Part shown: positions 1 through 9,045 of the stretch, one piece after another
Numbering within the stretch: position 1 is the stretch's first letter
How the letters are laid out: each line of letters starts with the position of its first letter
NCBI GenBank assembly: GCA_963704615.1
Contig: OY969923.1
Location: forward strand, 2,170,001 to 2,234,000
DNA: 64,000 nt
Direction of reading: 5' to 3'
Source: Bog-756 sp963704615
GTDB taxonomy: Bacteria > Actinomycetota > Acidimicrobiia > Acidimicrobiales > RAAP-2
The notes under the pieces: generated by a model
Told to the model about the DNA's origin: nothing
Database searches by the model: none
What the model saw: the letters and a program-made list of their open reading frames with translations, nothing else
Translations under genes and position numbers: made by a program

Positions 1-537
1 CCTTCGGCGCGGGTGGCACTTCCGGTGGCCGCCAGCCGCGCCGCCGAGGAGATCTGCGAAAAGTCAGGTGCGGAGATCGTCTGGACCAAGCTGTCCGCTT
101 CGCACCTGATGGAGGTGGCCCGGTCGGAGGGCGTCACTCTGGCCGCCAGCCAATCGGGAGGGTTCATCTTCCCCCGTTTCCTTCCCGCCTTCGATGCTGC
201 TGCCACCCTGGTCAACCTGCTCGCCCTCCTCACCACCACAGGGGTGAAGCTGTCCGACCTGGTGGCGGACCTTCCCGCCGTGCACATCGTCCACGAGGCC
301 GTGCACACCCCGTGGGATCAGAAGGGCATGGTCATGCGCACCCTGGTCGAACGCTCGCAAGGTCGTGACCTGGTACTGGTGGACGGGATCAAGGTCATCG
401 AGGACGACGGATGGGCCCTCATCCTGCCCGATCCCGAAGAACCGGTGACCCACGTGTGGGCGGAGGCCAGCAACGACTCTGCCGCCCAGGCCCGGGCTCG
501 AGAGTACGCCGTACGTCTCGAACACCTCTTGCACTGA
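1..537 (+). CDS. C-terminal part of a nucleotidyltransferase/phosphomannomutase-type protein (partial)
   Basis: The reading frame is open at the left window edge and ends at a TGA at 535-537, so about 178 C-terminal residues are seen. The segment GGFIFPRFLPAFD and the tail DGWALILPDPEEPVTHVW resemble the last domains of alpha-D-phosphohexomutases, in particular actinobacterial proteins that fuse a sugar-nucleotidyltransferase to a phosphomannomutase. Such enzymes interconvert mannose-6-P and mannose-1-P for glycan precursors. The catalytic phosphoserine domain lies upstream and out of view, so substrate and fusion state cannot be decided. gcvH follows 64 bp later on the same strand. Confidence 0.72.
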   Translation, partial: PSARVALPVAASRAAEEICEKSGAEIVWTKLSASHLMEVARSEGVTLAASQSGGFIFPRFLPAFDAAATLVNLLALLTTTGVKLSDLVADLPAVHIVHEAVHTPWDQKGMVMRTLVERSQGRDLVLVDGIKVIEDDGWALILPDPEEPVTHVWAEASNDSAAQARAREYAVRLEHLLH

Positions 538-601
538 TTCAGGCCGCGGCACGTCGGTCGGCTTCGGCGTGCGGTGGCCGGGTCAGGTATGGTCCGCAGC
601 T

Positions 602-982
602 ATGAACGTGCCCGACGAACTGCGCTACTCCACCGACCACGAGTGGGTCCGGTCCGAGGCCGACCGGGTCCGCGTGGGCATCACCGACTACGCGCAGGAC
701 GCCCTCGGCGACGTGGTCTACGTCGATCTTCCCCACCAGGGTGTGACCGTGGAGGCGGGGGGCGTGCTGGGAGAGGTCGAGTCGACCAAGTCGGTGTCCG
801 AGATCTATGCCCCGCTGGCCGGCGAGGTGGTGGAGGTGAACAGCTCCCTCACCGATGCCCCGGAGGTCCTCAACGCCGATCCCTACGGCGAAGGTTGGAT
901 CTGTGCGATCGTCCCTGCCGATCCGTCGTCGTTTGATGCGCTGCTCGATTCGAGTGGCTATCGTCAATTGACCGGCGGTTGA
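602..982 (+). CDS. gcvH: Glycine cleavage system H protein
   Basis: A 126-residue lipoyl carrier protein, the normal length for GcvH. It shuttles the aminomethyl group between the P, T and L proteins of glycine cleavage. The N-terminus (LRYSTDHEWVR) and the lipoylation site are clear: the lysine in ESTKSVSE (about residue 63) is the attachment residue. I chose the ATG at 602 because the family consensus begins there; a GTG 11 codons upstream would add unrelated sequence. P, T and L genes are not nearby. The order gcvH, FHA protein, MerR regulator, DUF151 repeats the Mycobacterium tuberculosis order Rv1826-Rv1829. Confidence 0.95.
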   Translation: MNVPDELRYSTDHEWVRSEADRVRVGITDYAQDALGDVVYVDLPHQGVTVEAGGVLGEVESTKSVSEIYAPLAGEVVEVNSSLTDAPEVLNADPYGEGWICAIVPADPSSFDALLDSSGYRQLTGG

Positions 983-1035
983 TCACCGCGAGCGGTCCTG
1001 TGGACCTAGCGAGCCAGGAGGTGGGAGCGGCTACC

Positions 1036-1518
1036 GTGGTTGTCGTGTTCTGCTCGAACTGTGGCCACCGCAATCCGGTCGGCGTCAATTTCTGTTCGTC
1101 GTGCGGCGCGGCGATGGTGACCTCCGCTCCGGACACATCGGTGTCGCTGAGCCCAGTGGACGACCAGGGCGAGGGAGCCGATGACGACACTGCCGTCGGC
1201 CTGCTCGAGCTCCCTCGTGGCGTGGGGTTGCTGGTCGTCAAGCGCGGGGCGGACGTGGGTACCCGTTTCACCCTCGAGTCGGCGATCACCCAGGCCGGAC
1301 GGCATCCGGAGAGCGACATCTTCCTGGACGACATCACCGTCTCCCGCCGCCATGCCGAGTTCGTGACCAGCGACCAGGTGACCATCGTCCGGGACGTTGG
1401 TTCGCTCAACGGGACCTACGTCAATCGGGAGCGCATCGACGAGGTGCGATTGTCCAGCGGCGACGAGGTACAGATCGGAAAGTTCAAGCTCTTGTATCTC
1501 GTGGCGGCGGGCGAATGA
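1036..1518 (+). CDS. Zinc-ribbon plus FHA-domain protein, GarA-like
   Basis: The N-terminus holds a zinc ribbon (FCSNCGHRNP, then FCSSCG), followed by an acidic linker and a C-terminal FHA domain with the usual phosphothreonine-binding features (GRHPESDIFLDD, VSRRHAE, GSLNGTYVN). FHA proteins bind phosphothreonine targets of Ser/Thr kinases. The location matches mycobacterial GarA, which controls 2-oxoglutarate and glutamate enzymes, but the ETTS phospho-switch motif of GarA is not visible here. AGGAGG at 1016-1021 precedes several in-frame GTG codons; GTG 1036 fits the spacing, and GTG 1045, giving MFCSNCG, is also possible. gltBD lies 12 kb away, which is suggestive but not proof of regulation. 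Confidence 0.82.
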   Translation: MVVVFCSNCGHRNPVGVNFCSSCGAAMVTSAPDTSVSLSPVDDQGEGADDDTAVGLLELPRGVGLLVVKRGADVGTRFTLESAITQAGRHPESDIFLDDITVSRRHAEFVTSDQVTIVRDVGSLNGTYVNRERIDEVRLSSGDEVQIGKFKLLYLVAAGE

Positions 1519-1569
1519 GAGGCGAATGAGAATGGCAACCGATCCGACGGCGGACGACGAGGTGGGCCG

Positions 1570-2796
1570 GTGACAAGCAGGTCCTATCTGTCCATCGGGG
1601 ACGTGTTGACCCTCCTCCGCCAGGAGTTTCCCGACGTGACCATCTCGAAGATCCGCTTTCTCGAGAGCCAGGGCCTGGTCAACCCCGAGCGCACCCCGTC
1701 GGGCTACCGCAAGTTCTACGAGCAGGATGTGGAGCGTTTGCGCTGGGTGCTCCGCCAACAGCGTGAGCACTTCCTTCCGCTCAAGGTGATCAAGGACCGG
1801 CTGGGAGACGACGCTGTCGATTCCGTGCCGGCCGAAGGGTCCGACGGCGCCGATCGGGGCACGGCAACCGCGGTCGCGGCCAACGCGGACGGACACGCGT
1901 CAGGGGATGCTGCGGGCGCTCGCGCCGATCATCGTGCCGACGAGCCCGTGTTGGTCGGTCAGCGGCCCCGACGGGAATCAGTGGCCACCGGGCGGGAACA
2001 ACCGGCCGGGCCGGGCGAGGGGAACGGTCTTCCCGGCATGGACAGCGCGTCGGACCCGGTCAGGGTGGCCGGCGTGGCGCGGTCCTCGACGGGACCGAGC
2101 GCGACGTCGCCGAACGCACCGGCCGCGACATCGCTCGGTACCCCGGCGGCCAAGCCGTCAGAGGCGCCCGGGCGACCGGGCCCGGCCGCCGTGGCCGATG
2201 ACGCCAGGGGAGGGGGCCGGTCCGCCCCGACGCCTCCCGGTCGGGGGGAGGGCGTGTCGACGGCGAACCCCTCGGCTCCCCGGCCCCCACGGGTCCGAGG
2301 GAACGATGGCCCGGCGGCCACCGACCCGGGACCTCGTTCCGAGGGGCAGGCGGAGGCCGGATCACGGGGAACGGCTGCGCCACCCCCGGCCAACCCGCCG
2401 ATCGGCCCCGAAGGTGGCGCCAGCCTGTCGCTCGAGGAGCTGTCGGCGGCCTGCGGCCTGGACCTCACAGTTCTCGCCGAGCTCCAGGAGTTCGGTCTTC
2501 TGGTCCCCAAGAACGTTGCCGGCCTCGAGTACTTCGACGACGGTGCCTTGGCCGTGGCGACGCTGGCCGCCCAGTTCGCCCGGTTCGGGATCGAGCCCCG
2601 CCACCTCCGCCTCTACAAGAACGCAGCGGACAGGGAAGCCGGATTCGTGGAACAAATCGTGCTCCCCCTGGTCAGACAGAGGAATCCCGAGGCCCGGGCC
2701 CGGGCCCACGAGACGGCGGACAATCTGGCCGGACTGGGACAACAACTCCGGAGCGCGCTGCTCCGTCGGGTGCTCGCCGACCTGCTGGACGGCTGA
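1570..2796 (+). CDS. ftsR: MerR-family regulator, FtsR-like, with a long disordered linker
   Basis: The protein has 408 residues. The N-terminal 75 form a MerR-type winged helix (YLSIGDVLTLL, IRFLESQGLVNPERTPSGYR). The C-terminal 125 (LSLEELSAACGLDLTVLAELQEFG) match the conserved second domain of the Rv1828/FtsR family; FtsR of Corynebacterium activates ftsZ. Between them lie about 200 residues rich in Pro, Ala, Gly, Asp and Arg, much longer than in the usual ~250-residue relatives. GTG 1570 is preceded by GAGGTG. Neighbours (gcvH, FHA protein, DUF151) support the assignment. Whether it regulates ftsZ here is inferred from family. Confidence 0.85.
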   Translation: MTSRSYLSIGDVLTLLRQEFPDVTISKIRFLESQGLVNPERTPSGYRKFYEQDVERLRWVLRQQREHFLPLKVIKDRLGDDAVDSVPAEGSDGADRGTATAVAANADGHASGDAAGARADHRADEPVLVGQRPRRESVATGREQPAGPGEGNGLPGMDSASDPVRVAGVARSSTGPSATSPNAPAATSLGTPAAKPSEAPGRPGPAAVADDARGGGRSAPTPPGRGEGVSTANPSAPRPPRVRGNDGPAATDPGPRSEGQAEAGSRGTAAPPPANPPIGPEGGASLSLEELSAACGLDLTVLAELQEFGLLVPKNVAGLEYFDDGALAVATLAAQFARFGIEPRHLRLYKNAADREAGFVEQIVLPLVRQRNPEARARAHETADNLAGLGQQLRSALLRRVLADLLDG

Positions 2797-2927
2797 GCCG
2801 GCTCACGTCGCCCCTGGTGGCCCGGTCGTCGGCGCGCCCGCGGCGGGCCTGTCGAGCACCCGGCACCGGCCCGTCGGCACCAACGCCCTGATCGCACATT
2901 TCCGTCCTGCCGAGTAAGTTTGCTCGC

Positions 2928-3443
2928 ATGGTCGAAGTCCGACTTCGAGCGGTGCGGGTGGACCTTCAGTCCAACACGCCGGTGCTCCTGCTCCAGGAAT
3001 CGGAGGGTTTGGGTCGGACCCTGCCCATCTTCATCGGCGCACCCGAGGCCACGGCCATCGCCTTCGCTCTCCAGGGCATGGACACCCCTCGACCGATGAC
3101 CCACGACCTGATCCGCGATCTGCTGGACGCACTTGGGGCCGACGTGACCAGGGTGGTCATCACCGAGCTGAAGACAGCCACCTACTTCGCCGAGATCGTG
3201 CTCCGCCACAGCGACCGTGAGATCCCGGTGTCATCGCGTCCTTCGGACGCGGTCGCTGTCGCCGTGCGTACCGGTGCACCACTGTTCGTCTCCGACGACC
3301 TCATGGACAGCGAAGGGATCATGCTGGCGGTCGACGAGGAGGACGAAGAGGACGCCGAGGACGAAGGCGCCAACCCCGATGAGCTTGTCGGCGAGTTCCG
3401 GAACTTTCTCGATTCGATCCGCCCCGAGGACTTCTCGTCCTGA
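2928..3443 (+). CDS. Bifunctional nuclease-family (DUF151) protein
   Basis: A 171-residue protein of the DUF151/BFN family: VEVRLRAVRVD at the N-terminus, LPIFIGAPEATAIA, then VSSRPSDAVAVAVRTGAPLFV. The plant relative has nuclease activity and a Thermotoga structure is known, but the bacterial role is poorly defined. The C-terminus carries an acidic run (DEEDEEDAEDEG) and an amphipathic tail. It is the fourth gene of the block shared with mycobacteria, 131 bp after the FtsR-like gene. The start at ATG 2928 directly opens the conserved domain. Confidence 0.9.
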   Translation: MVEVRLRAVRVDLQSNTPVLLLQESEGLGRTLPIFIGAPEATAIAFALQGMDTPRPMTHDLIRDLLDALGADVTRVVITELKTATYFAEIVLRHSDREIPVSSRPSDAVAVAVRTGAPLFVSDDLMDSEGIMLAVDEEDEEDAEDEGANPDELVGEFRNFLDSIRPEDFSS

Positions 3444-3558
3444 CCTCCCTCTCGGGGAAAGCGGCGACGAACGGGTCAACGGGATCCCCTCGTACCGCTC
3501 TCCAGCTCGGTTAACCTCCAGCCAGGTTGCCGTCCTCCGACGAGACGAATGGAGAAGC

Positions 3559-4206
3559 GTGGGAACGAGATTGGGTCGCAGCAGGGTCATCGCGGTTCTT
3601 CTCGGCGGCGCCGCTCTGGCCGCGTGCTCGTCCACGGCGTCCTCGCCCACGACCACCACCACGACCGCGGCGCACAGCGGATCGTCGGCCACCACCTCGT
3701 CGACGGCGTCCTCATCGACGTCGAGTCCCCCAACCTCCAGCGGAGGCCCGTCCCCCTGCGCCACGACCGCACTGACCGGCACCATCGCCGGGAGCAGCGG
3801 CGCGGCCGGGACCATCGAAACCACCATCGGCCTCAAGAGCGCGGCGACAGCACCCTGCACCCTCGACGGCTATCCGGGTCTCCTGCTCCTCGACGCGGCG
3901 GGTACCGGACTCCCGACCAACGTGGTGCGGAAGGGTAGCTACAGCTTCACCGCCATGGCCCCGACCAGTGTGACGGTGACCCCGGGCGGAAGCGCCTTTT
4001 TCAACATCGGCTATTCGGACGTGCCGGTGGGAAGCGAGACATCCTGCCCCAGTTCGACGACGCTCGAGGTCACACCGCCCAACGCCTACGACCATCTGGT
4101 TGTGGCGGCTACACTCGCTCCCTGCGGCGGAGGGACGATGGTGGTGTCACCGGTGTTCCTGGCCGGCGGATCGAACAGCCAGACCACCGCCCCACCGGGT
4201 GGGTGA
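3559..4206 (+). CDS. DUF4232-type secreted lipoprotein
   Basis: A 215-residue predicted lipoprotein. The N-terminus (RLGRSRVIAVLLGGAALAAC) is a basic, hydrophobic signal ending in a lipobox LAAC, so the Cys should be lipidated and the protein anchored outside the membrane. A 40-residue Ser/Thr spacer follows, then a beta-rich domain with paired cysteines (CATTALTG, CTLDGYPGL) of the DUF4232 type common in actinobacteria. GTG 3559 was chosen because GGAG sits 5 nt before it; longer versions of the frame lack a signal peptide. Its function is unknown. Confidence 0.78.
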   Translation: MGTRLGRSRVIAVLLGGAALAACSSTASSPTTTTTTAAHSGSSATTSSTASSSTSSPPTSSGGPSPCATTALTGTIAGSSGAAGTIETTIGLKSAATAPCTLDGYPGLLLLDAAGTGLPTNVVRKGSYSFTAMAPTSVTVTPGGSAFFNIGYSDVPVGSETSCPSSTTLEVTPPNAYDHLVVAATLAPCGGGTMVVSPVFLAGGSNSQTTAPPGG

Positions 4207-4257
4207 ACAGGGTGAGGGACGCCGCCCGCGGTCGGCCCCCGGGGCGACCGGGCGCGA

Positions 4258-5313
4258 TCAAGCCACCGGGGCCACCAGCATCCTCCCTCTGACCCCGCCG
4301 GCGAGAATCCGCTCCAGGGCGGGCTCGAGCTCGTCGAGGCCCAGCTCCGCATCGACCATGTCCTCCAGCAGGGCCGGCTCGTAGGCAGTGGCCAGCTCCT
4401 CCCACACCCGTCGCCGCTCGGCCAACGGGGTCAGCACACTGTCGACGCCGATCAGGGAGGCGTTGCGCACGATGAACGGGTACACGGATGACTCGATGGT
4501 GTTCCCGCCGGTCAACCCGCTGGCCGCCACCGCCCCTCCGTAGCGGAGAGTGCGCAGGACGGCGGTGAGGGTGGCCCCACCCACGCAGTCCACGGCGCCG
4601 GCCCACCGTTCCGGGCCGAGGGTCCGCTCCGGGGCCACCTCCAGATCGCCCCGATCGATCACCTCGGCGGCGCCCAGGCCGACCAGGTAGTCGCTCTCCG
4701 ATGCCTTGCCGGTACTGGCCACCACCTGATAGCCCCGTCGGGCCAGCAGCGCCACCGCCATGCTGCCCACCCCCCCGGTGGCCCCGGTGACCAGGACCGG
4801 CCCGTCGGAGGGGGACAGCCCGTGCCGTTCGAGGCGGTGGAGGGAAAGGGCAGCCGTGAAGCCGGCGGTGCCGATGATGGCGGCCTGCCGGGCGGTGAGG
4901 CCCTCGGGGAGGGGGACCACCCATCGGGCGGGCACCCGGGCCAGTTGGGAGAAGCCGCCATGGTGGGCCACGCCCAGGTCGTAGCCGTGGACGATGACCT
5001 CGGAGCCGACGGCAACGGTGGGGGAGTCGGCGGCCACCACCGTCCCCGCCAGGTCCACCCCGGGGATCAGCGGCGAGATGCGCGCCACCCGATTACCGGG
5101 TCGGGTGACCAACCCGTCCTTGTAGTTGACCGCCGACCACTCGACCCGGACGATCACCTCGTCGGTGGGCAGATCGGCGAGGGCGAGGTTCTGCACTCCT
5201 ATCTCGACGCCGCCGTCGTTCCGGGTGACCACGAAGGCGGAGAAGCGGACCGGGACGTCGGCGGTGGCCGTGGTCGGCGGCTGCGGCTCGGTCGGGGAAG
5301 GAACGGAGGTCAT
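4258..5313 (-). CDS. Zinc-independent alcohol dehydrogenase / quinone reductase, AcuI-YhdH-like
   Basis: A 351-residue medium-chain dehydrogenase. Visible features are WSAVNYKDGL and PGVDLAGTV in the substrate domain and the nucleotide loop VTGATGGVGSMAVALLARRGY. The order and spacing match YhdH/AcuI oxidoreductases, which reduce acryloyl-CoA with NADPH. No structural or catalytic zinc ligands typical of alcohol dehydrogenases are seen. The ATG at 5313 is the first codon that fits the family; the frame continues open upstream but is antisense to the next gene. It diverges from the S9 peptidase gene with only 21 bp between starts. Substrate is inferred. Confidence 0.85.
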   Translation of the reverse strand: MTSVPSPTEPQPPTTATADVPVRFSAFVVTRNDGGVEIGVQNLALADLPTDEVIVRVEWSAVNYKDGLVTRPGNRVARISPLIPGVDLAGTVVAADSPTVAVGSEVIVHGYDLGVAHHGGFSQLARVPARWVVPLPEGLTARQAAIIGTAGFTAALSLHRLERHGLSPSDGPVLVTGATGGVGSMAVALLARRGYQVVASTGKASESDYLVGLGAAEVIDRGDLEVAPERTLGPERWAGAVDCVGGATLTAVLRTLRYGGAVAASGLTGGNTIESSVYPFIVRNASLIGVDSVLTPLAERRRVWEELATAYEPALLEDMVDAELGLDELEPALERILAGGVRGRMLVAPVA

Positions 5314-5334
5314 TGCGGGTACCGTACAGAGCCG

Positions 5335-7440
5335 ATGAGCGCCACGGGTGGGTCGGGGTCCGGCGAGTGGACCGCGGCTCTGATCGAGGCTCCCTTCGGC
5401 TGGTGGCCGTCGCCGTGGAAGGTTGGGGTCGTAGCCGGGGGCAAGGTCAGCCGGAGTGGGCTCCAGGCCGACGGGGATGCGGTGTACTGGTCGGAGAGCC
5501 GGCCCGACGAGGGCGGCCGGTCGGTCGTGGTCCGGAGCCGCCCCGGCGAGGTCCCGACCGATGTCTCCCCGCCGGGTGTCAGCGTCCGCAGCCGGGTACA
5601 CGAATACGGGGGCGCCCCGGCCACGGTGGTCGGCGACGAGCTGCTCTACGTCGACGACGCCGATCAGGGGTGGTACCGCACCACCATGAGGGAGGGAGAG
5701 GGGTCCCATCCGGTGGCCCTCACCCCGGCGCCCGCCTCGGACGCGGTGTCGGTGCGTTATGCCGACGGGCGGCCGACGGCTTCGGGCCGTTGGCTCATCA
5801 CCATCGAGGAGCGGGTGGAGGGGGCCACCACCGGGCACCGTCTGGTGGCGGTGGCCGTCGACGGGTCGGGGCTGGTGGTTCCCCTGGTCGAACGGGGCGA
5901 CTTCGTGTCCGCGCCCCGCCCGTCTCCCGACGGGCACTGGCTGGCCTGGGTGAGCTGGGACCACCCGGCCATGCCCTGGGACGAATCGTCGGTCTGGGTG
6001 GCCCGTCTCGTCGAGGGGCTTGGCCGACCGAGCCTCGAAGGGGCCCACCCGGTGGCCGGGGGGGCCGGATCATCGGTCGGCCAACCCCGCTGGTGCCGGG
6101 ACGGGTCGCTGGTGTACGTCGATGACGGCAACGGGTGGTGGCTGCCCTACCGCCGGGGTCCCGACGAGCTGGGCCGGGGTGCTCGGGCCCAGCGCCTGGT
6201 CGATCGAGAGGCCGAGTTCCACGCTCCCGACTGGGTGGTGGGCCAGTCGACCATGGCCGAGCTATCCGACGGCTCTTTGGTCTGTCGTCTGCACGCCGAC
6301 GGGCGCGACCACGTGGTCCGACTGCGTCCCCCCGAGGCGAGCGCCACCGCGTCGGTCGGCAGCTCTCTGGCCCAGTGGTCGGTCGAGACCCTGGACCAGC
6401 CCTGCGTGAGCATCGCCGGTCTGGCCGCGACGACGGGTCTCGGTTCGCCCGCAGAGACGGGCCCCGATGGAGAGGCGGGCCCCGCCCTCGAGGAGGATCG
6501 GGTGTGGGTGCTGGGATCCACCCCGACCGAGTCACAGGGTGTCTTCGAGATCCCTCTGCGGCCCGGGTCCGGTGTCCGACGGGTGTCGGCGCCACCCCGG
6601 GTCATCCCGGCGGCGGGCGAGGTCTCCCGGGCTCGGCCTCTGGCCGCCTCCACCCCGTCGGGTGATGTGCCCGGCCTGTTCTATCCGCCGGCCAACGCCA
6701 GCTACAGCGGGCCCGCCGGCCTCCTCCCACCCCTGGTCGTCTTCTGTCACGGGGGACCGACGTCGGCCGCCGAGGTGGGATTCGACCCGGTGGTCCAGTT
6801 CTTCACCAGTCGGGGGCTGGCGGTGGCCATCGTCGACTACCGGGGGAGCAGCGGCTACGGGCGGCCCTACCGGCGCGCCCTCGACGGGCTGTGGGGCGAA
6901 GCGGATATCGATGACTGCGTGCACTACGCCTCCGCCCTGGCCCGGGCGGGTCGGGTCGACGGGAGCCGGATGGCCATCCGGGGGACCAGCGCCGGCGGGC
7001 TGACCGCTCTGGGTGCCCTCATCCGGTCCCGGCGGTTCGCCGGTGCCGCGGCCTGGTACGGGGTCACCGACCTGGAGGCACTCGTAGCCGAGACCCACGA
7101 CTTCGAGTCGCGCTACCTCGATGCGCTGGTGGGTCCCTGGCCGGCGACGGCCGATGTCTACCGGGCCCGGTCACCCATTCATCATCCCGAGGAGGTGTCG
7201 GGCGCGGTGCTCCTGCTCCAGGGGGCGGACGACCCGGTGGTGCCGGCGGTCCAGTCACAGCGCTTCGCCGACCGGTTGCGGGCCAACGGCGTTCCCTGCG
7301 CGCTGACCGTCTTCGCCGGTGAGGCTCACGGATTCCGTCGAGCCGACACCATCGAGGCCAGCCTCACCGCCGAGCTCGACTTCTACCGCTCCGTGTTCGG
7401 ATTTCGAGACCCGCCGGCTCGCGCCGCCGACACACCCTGA
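5335..7440 (+). CDS. S9-family prolyl oligopeptidase / acylaminoacyl peptidase
   Basis: A 701-residue protein with an N-terminal beta-propeller-like region and a C-terminal alpha/beta hydrolase domain. The catalytic set is visible: Ser552 in GTSAGG, Asp in GADDPVV (632-633) and His665 in EAHGFRR. The hydrolase domain also contains VVFCHGGPTS and the RGSSGYGR loop typical of this family. It probably cleaves peptides or N-acyl-peptides in the cytoplasm, since no signal peptide is seen. The chosen ATG at 5335 avoids an upstream extension antisense to the oxidoreductase gene. The shared 21-bp gap means its promoter must lie inside the divergent neighbour. Confidence 0.87.
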   Translation: MSATGGSGSGEWTAALIEAPFGWWPSPWKVGVVAGGKVSRSGLQADGDAVYWSESRPDEGGRSVVVRSRPGEVPTDVSPPGVSVRSRVHEYGGAPATVVGDELLYVDDADQGWYRTTMREGEGSHPVALTPAPASDAVSVRYADGRPTASGRWLITIEERVEGATTGHRLVAVAVDGSGLVVPLVERGDFVSAPRPSPDGHWLAWVSWDHPAMPWDESSVWVARLVEGLGRPSLEGAHPVAGGAGSSVGQPRWCRDGSLVYVDDGNGWWLPYRRGPDELGRGARAQRLVDREAEFHAPDWVVGQSTMAELSDGSLVCRLHADGRDHVVRLRPPEASATASVGSSLAQWSVETLDQPCVSIAGLAATTGLGSPAETGPDGEAGPALEEDRVWVLGSTPTESQGVFEIPLRPGSGVRRVSAPPRVIPAAGEVSRARPLAASTPSGDVPGLFYPPANASYSGPAGLLPPLVVFCHGGPTSAAEVGFDPVVQFFTSRGLAVAIVDYRGSSGYGRPYRRALDGLWGEADIDDCVHYASALARAGRVDGSRMAIRGTSAGGLTALGALIRSRRFAGAAAWYGVTDLEALVAETHDFESRYLDALVGPWPATADVYRARSPIHHPEEVSGAVLLLQGADDPVVPAVQSQRFADRLRANGVPCALTVFAGEAHGFRRADTIEASLTAELDFYRSVFGFRDPPARAADTP

Positions 7441-7473
7441 GCGTTGACCTTGTCGTAGATCTCGAAGTGGGGG

Positions 7474-9045
7474 ATGGTACCCTCGATCGTGCCGACCGAC
7501 CGCCAGGGGACGCACCTGAAGGCGTCGACATCCGGCGGGACGGGGAGGCTGGCGACGTGGCCCGCGATCGACCGCACCCTGGGCTTCCTGAGCGGCCTGT
7601 CACCCGAGTGGCGCGACGCCCTCCTGTATGCGTGTTCGGCTGTCTTCGCCGGGGTCACCGGGTTGGCGGTGGGCATCTCCCTCTATCGCCAATGGGGCCA
7701 GATGGCGTTCGGGCCCTACCTGGTGGCCGCCGGGTTGATGGCCATGGTGGCCTGGCGGGTCGATCGTTCCCGGCGCCAGGGTCGACGAGAGCCAAACGCC
7801 CCCGGAACCGGTCCCGGCCCCCCACCCCGGCGGGCAACCCGAGCCGGTCGGCTGGTCGCCTTTGCCATCGTCTTGTTCGGAGCGACCCTGGTGCCCTTGT
7901 CCCTGGAGGTGATCTGGCGTTCCGAGGGCAACGCCGCGCAACATGTGCAACCCGAGGTGGTGGTGGTGGAGCAGGCCGGGGCCCGGGCCGCCCACGGGAA
8001 GGACCCGTATCGGGTGGTCGACCGCAACGGACACATCCTCATCCACCAGCGCGACGAACCGACCTACGAGCTGTACTACCCCTACCTCCCCGGCATGGTC
8101 CTCTTCGGGGTCTCCACGGGCAGCTCCACCGGGAGCAAGCTCGATGCCCGTCTGACCGATGCCCGCATCCAATTCCTGGTCTTCACCATCGTGATCAGTC
8201 TGGCGGCCCTCAGCCGCCTCCGACCACCGACCGACGCCCGGGTGCGCGCCTTCCAGGTCCTGTCGGTGCTGCCGACGGCGGCCCTTCCCTTGGCCACCGG
8301 GGGGGACGACATGCCGGTGGTGGCGCTGATGCTGGCCGGGCTGTGTGCGTTGCAGCGCCGAAGACCGGTCCTCGCCGGGCTGGCCCTCGGCGCCGCGTCG
8401 TCCCTCAAGTTCACCGCGTGGCCGTTGGTCATCCTGGCCCTGTGGGCGGTGCGCGACCTCCAATTGCACCGGGCAGTGGGGCGCTACCTGATCGGTGTGG
8501 GGGCAGTGGTGGTGCCGGTGGTCTTCCCGGTGGCCCTGAGCAACCCGTCGGCGTTCGTGGACAATGTCATCCGATTTCCGCTCGGCCTCGCCGACGTGTC
8601 GTCGCCTGCGGCCAGCGCGCTGCCCGGCCACATCCTGGTTGCCGCCTTCCCCGGGGCCCACAAGGTCTACGTGGTGGTGGTCGGTGTCGTCGGGGTGAGC
8701 ATCCTGATTCGCCACCTGTTGAGGAAGCCTCCGGGCGATGCTGCGGATGTCGCCGCCCTGACCGGATGGGTCATGCTGATCGCCATCCTGCTCGCTCCCG
8801 CCACCCGGGTGGGCTACCTGCTGTACCCGATCAACCTCTTCGTCTGGGCCTGGATGCTCCGCGGGGCCGATGACCCGGTTCGAACCTCGATGGGGGAGAG
8901 CTCACTTGAACCGGAAGCCCCCGAGGTCCCATCCGCCCCGACGGGGCCCGATCAGCTGTCATCGGGCAACTCGAACACTTCGACGGTGAAGGGGGTGGTG
9001 CCCGCCGACGTGGTCGGGGAGACCACCACTCCCACCTCCCAGTAG
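7474..9045 (+). CDS. Polytopic membrane glycosyltransferase-like protein (GT87/DUF2029 type)
   Basis: A 523-residue integral membrane protein with about ten hydrophobic segments, for example LLYACSAVFAGVTGLAVGI, FAIVLFGATLVPLSL and ALMLAGLCAL. The extracytoplasmic loop DPYRVVDRNGH and the motif ALGAASSLKFTAWPLVILAL resemble GT87-like mannosyl/arabinosyl transferases that use polyprenyl-phosphate sugars. The exact donor and acceptor are unknown. The start is uncertain: ATG 7474 and GTG 7489 both lie before the first helix. The last 94 bp overlap the 3' end of the opposing gene, and the encoded tail after about residue 480 is low-complexity. Confidence 0.68.
   Translation: MVPSIVPTDRQGTHLKASTSGGTGRLATWPAIDRTLGFLSGLSPEWRDALLYACSAVFAGVTGLAVGISLYRQWGQMAFGPYLVAAGLMAMVAWRVDRSRRQGRREPNAPGTGPGPPPRRATRAGRLVAFAIVLFGATLVPLSLEVIWRSEGNAAQHVQPEVVVVEQAGARAAHGKDPYRVVDRNGHILIHQRDEPTYELYYPYLPGMVLFGVSTGSSTGSKLDARLTDARIQFLVFTIVISLAALSRLRPPTDARVRAFQVLSVLPTAALPLATGGDDMPVVALMLAGLCALQRRRPVLAGLALGAASSLKFTAWPLVILALWAVRDLQLHRAVGRYLIGVGAVVVPVVFPVALSNPSAFVDNVIRFPLGLADVSSPAASALPGHILVAAFPGAHKVYVVVVGVVGVSILIRHLLRKPPGDAADVAALTGWVMLIAILLAPATRVGYLLYPINLFVWAWMLRGADDPVRTSMGESSLEPEAPEVPSAPTGPDQLSSGNSNTSTVKGVVPADVVGETTTPTSQ

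Noticed and set aside
4822..5334. Upstream extension of the S9 peptidase frame
   Set aside because: It is antisense to the well-conserved oxidoreductase N-terminal half and Gly/Asp-rich; family similarity begins after ATG 5335.
7383..7676. Minus-strand frame of 97 codons opposite the start of the membrane glycosyltransferase gene
   Set aside because: Its central part looks protein-like at first, but it is antisense to a good membrane helix and has no ribosome site or homologous domain I can name.
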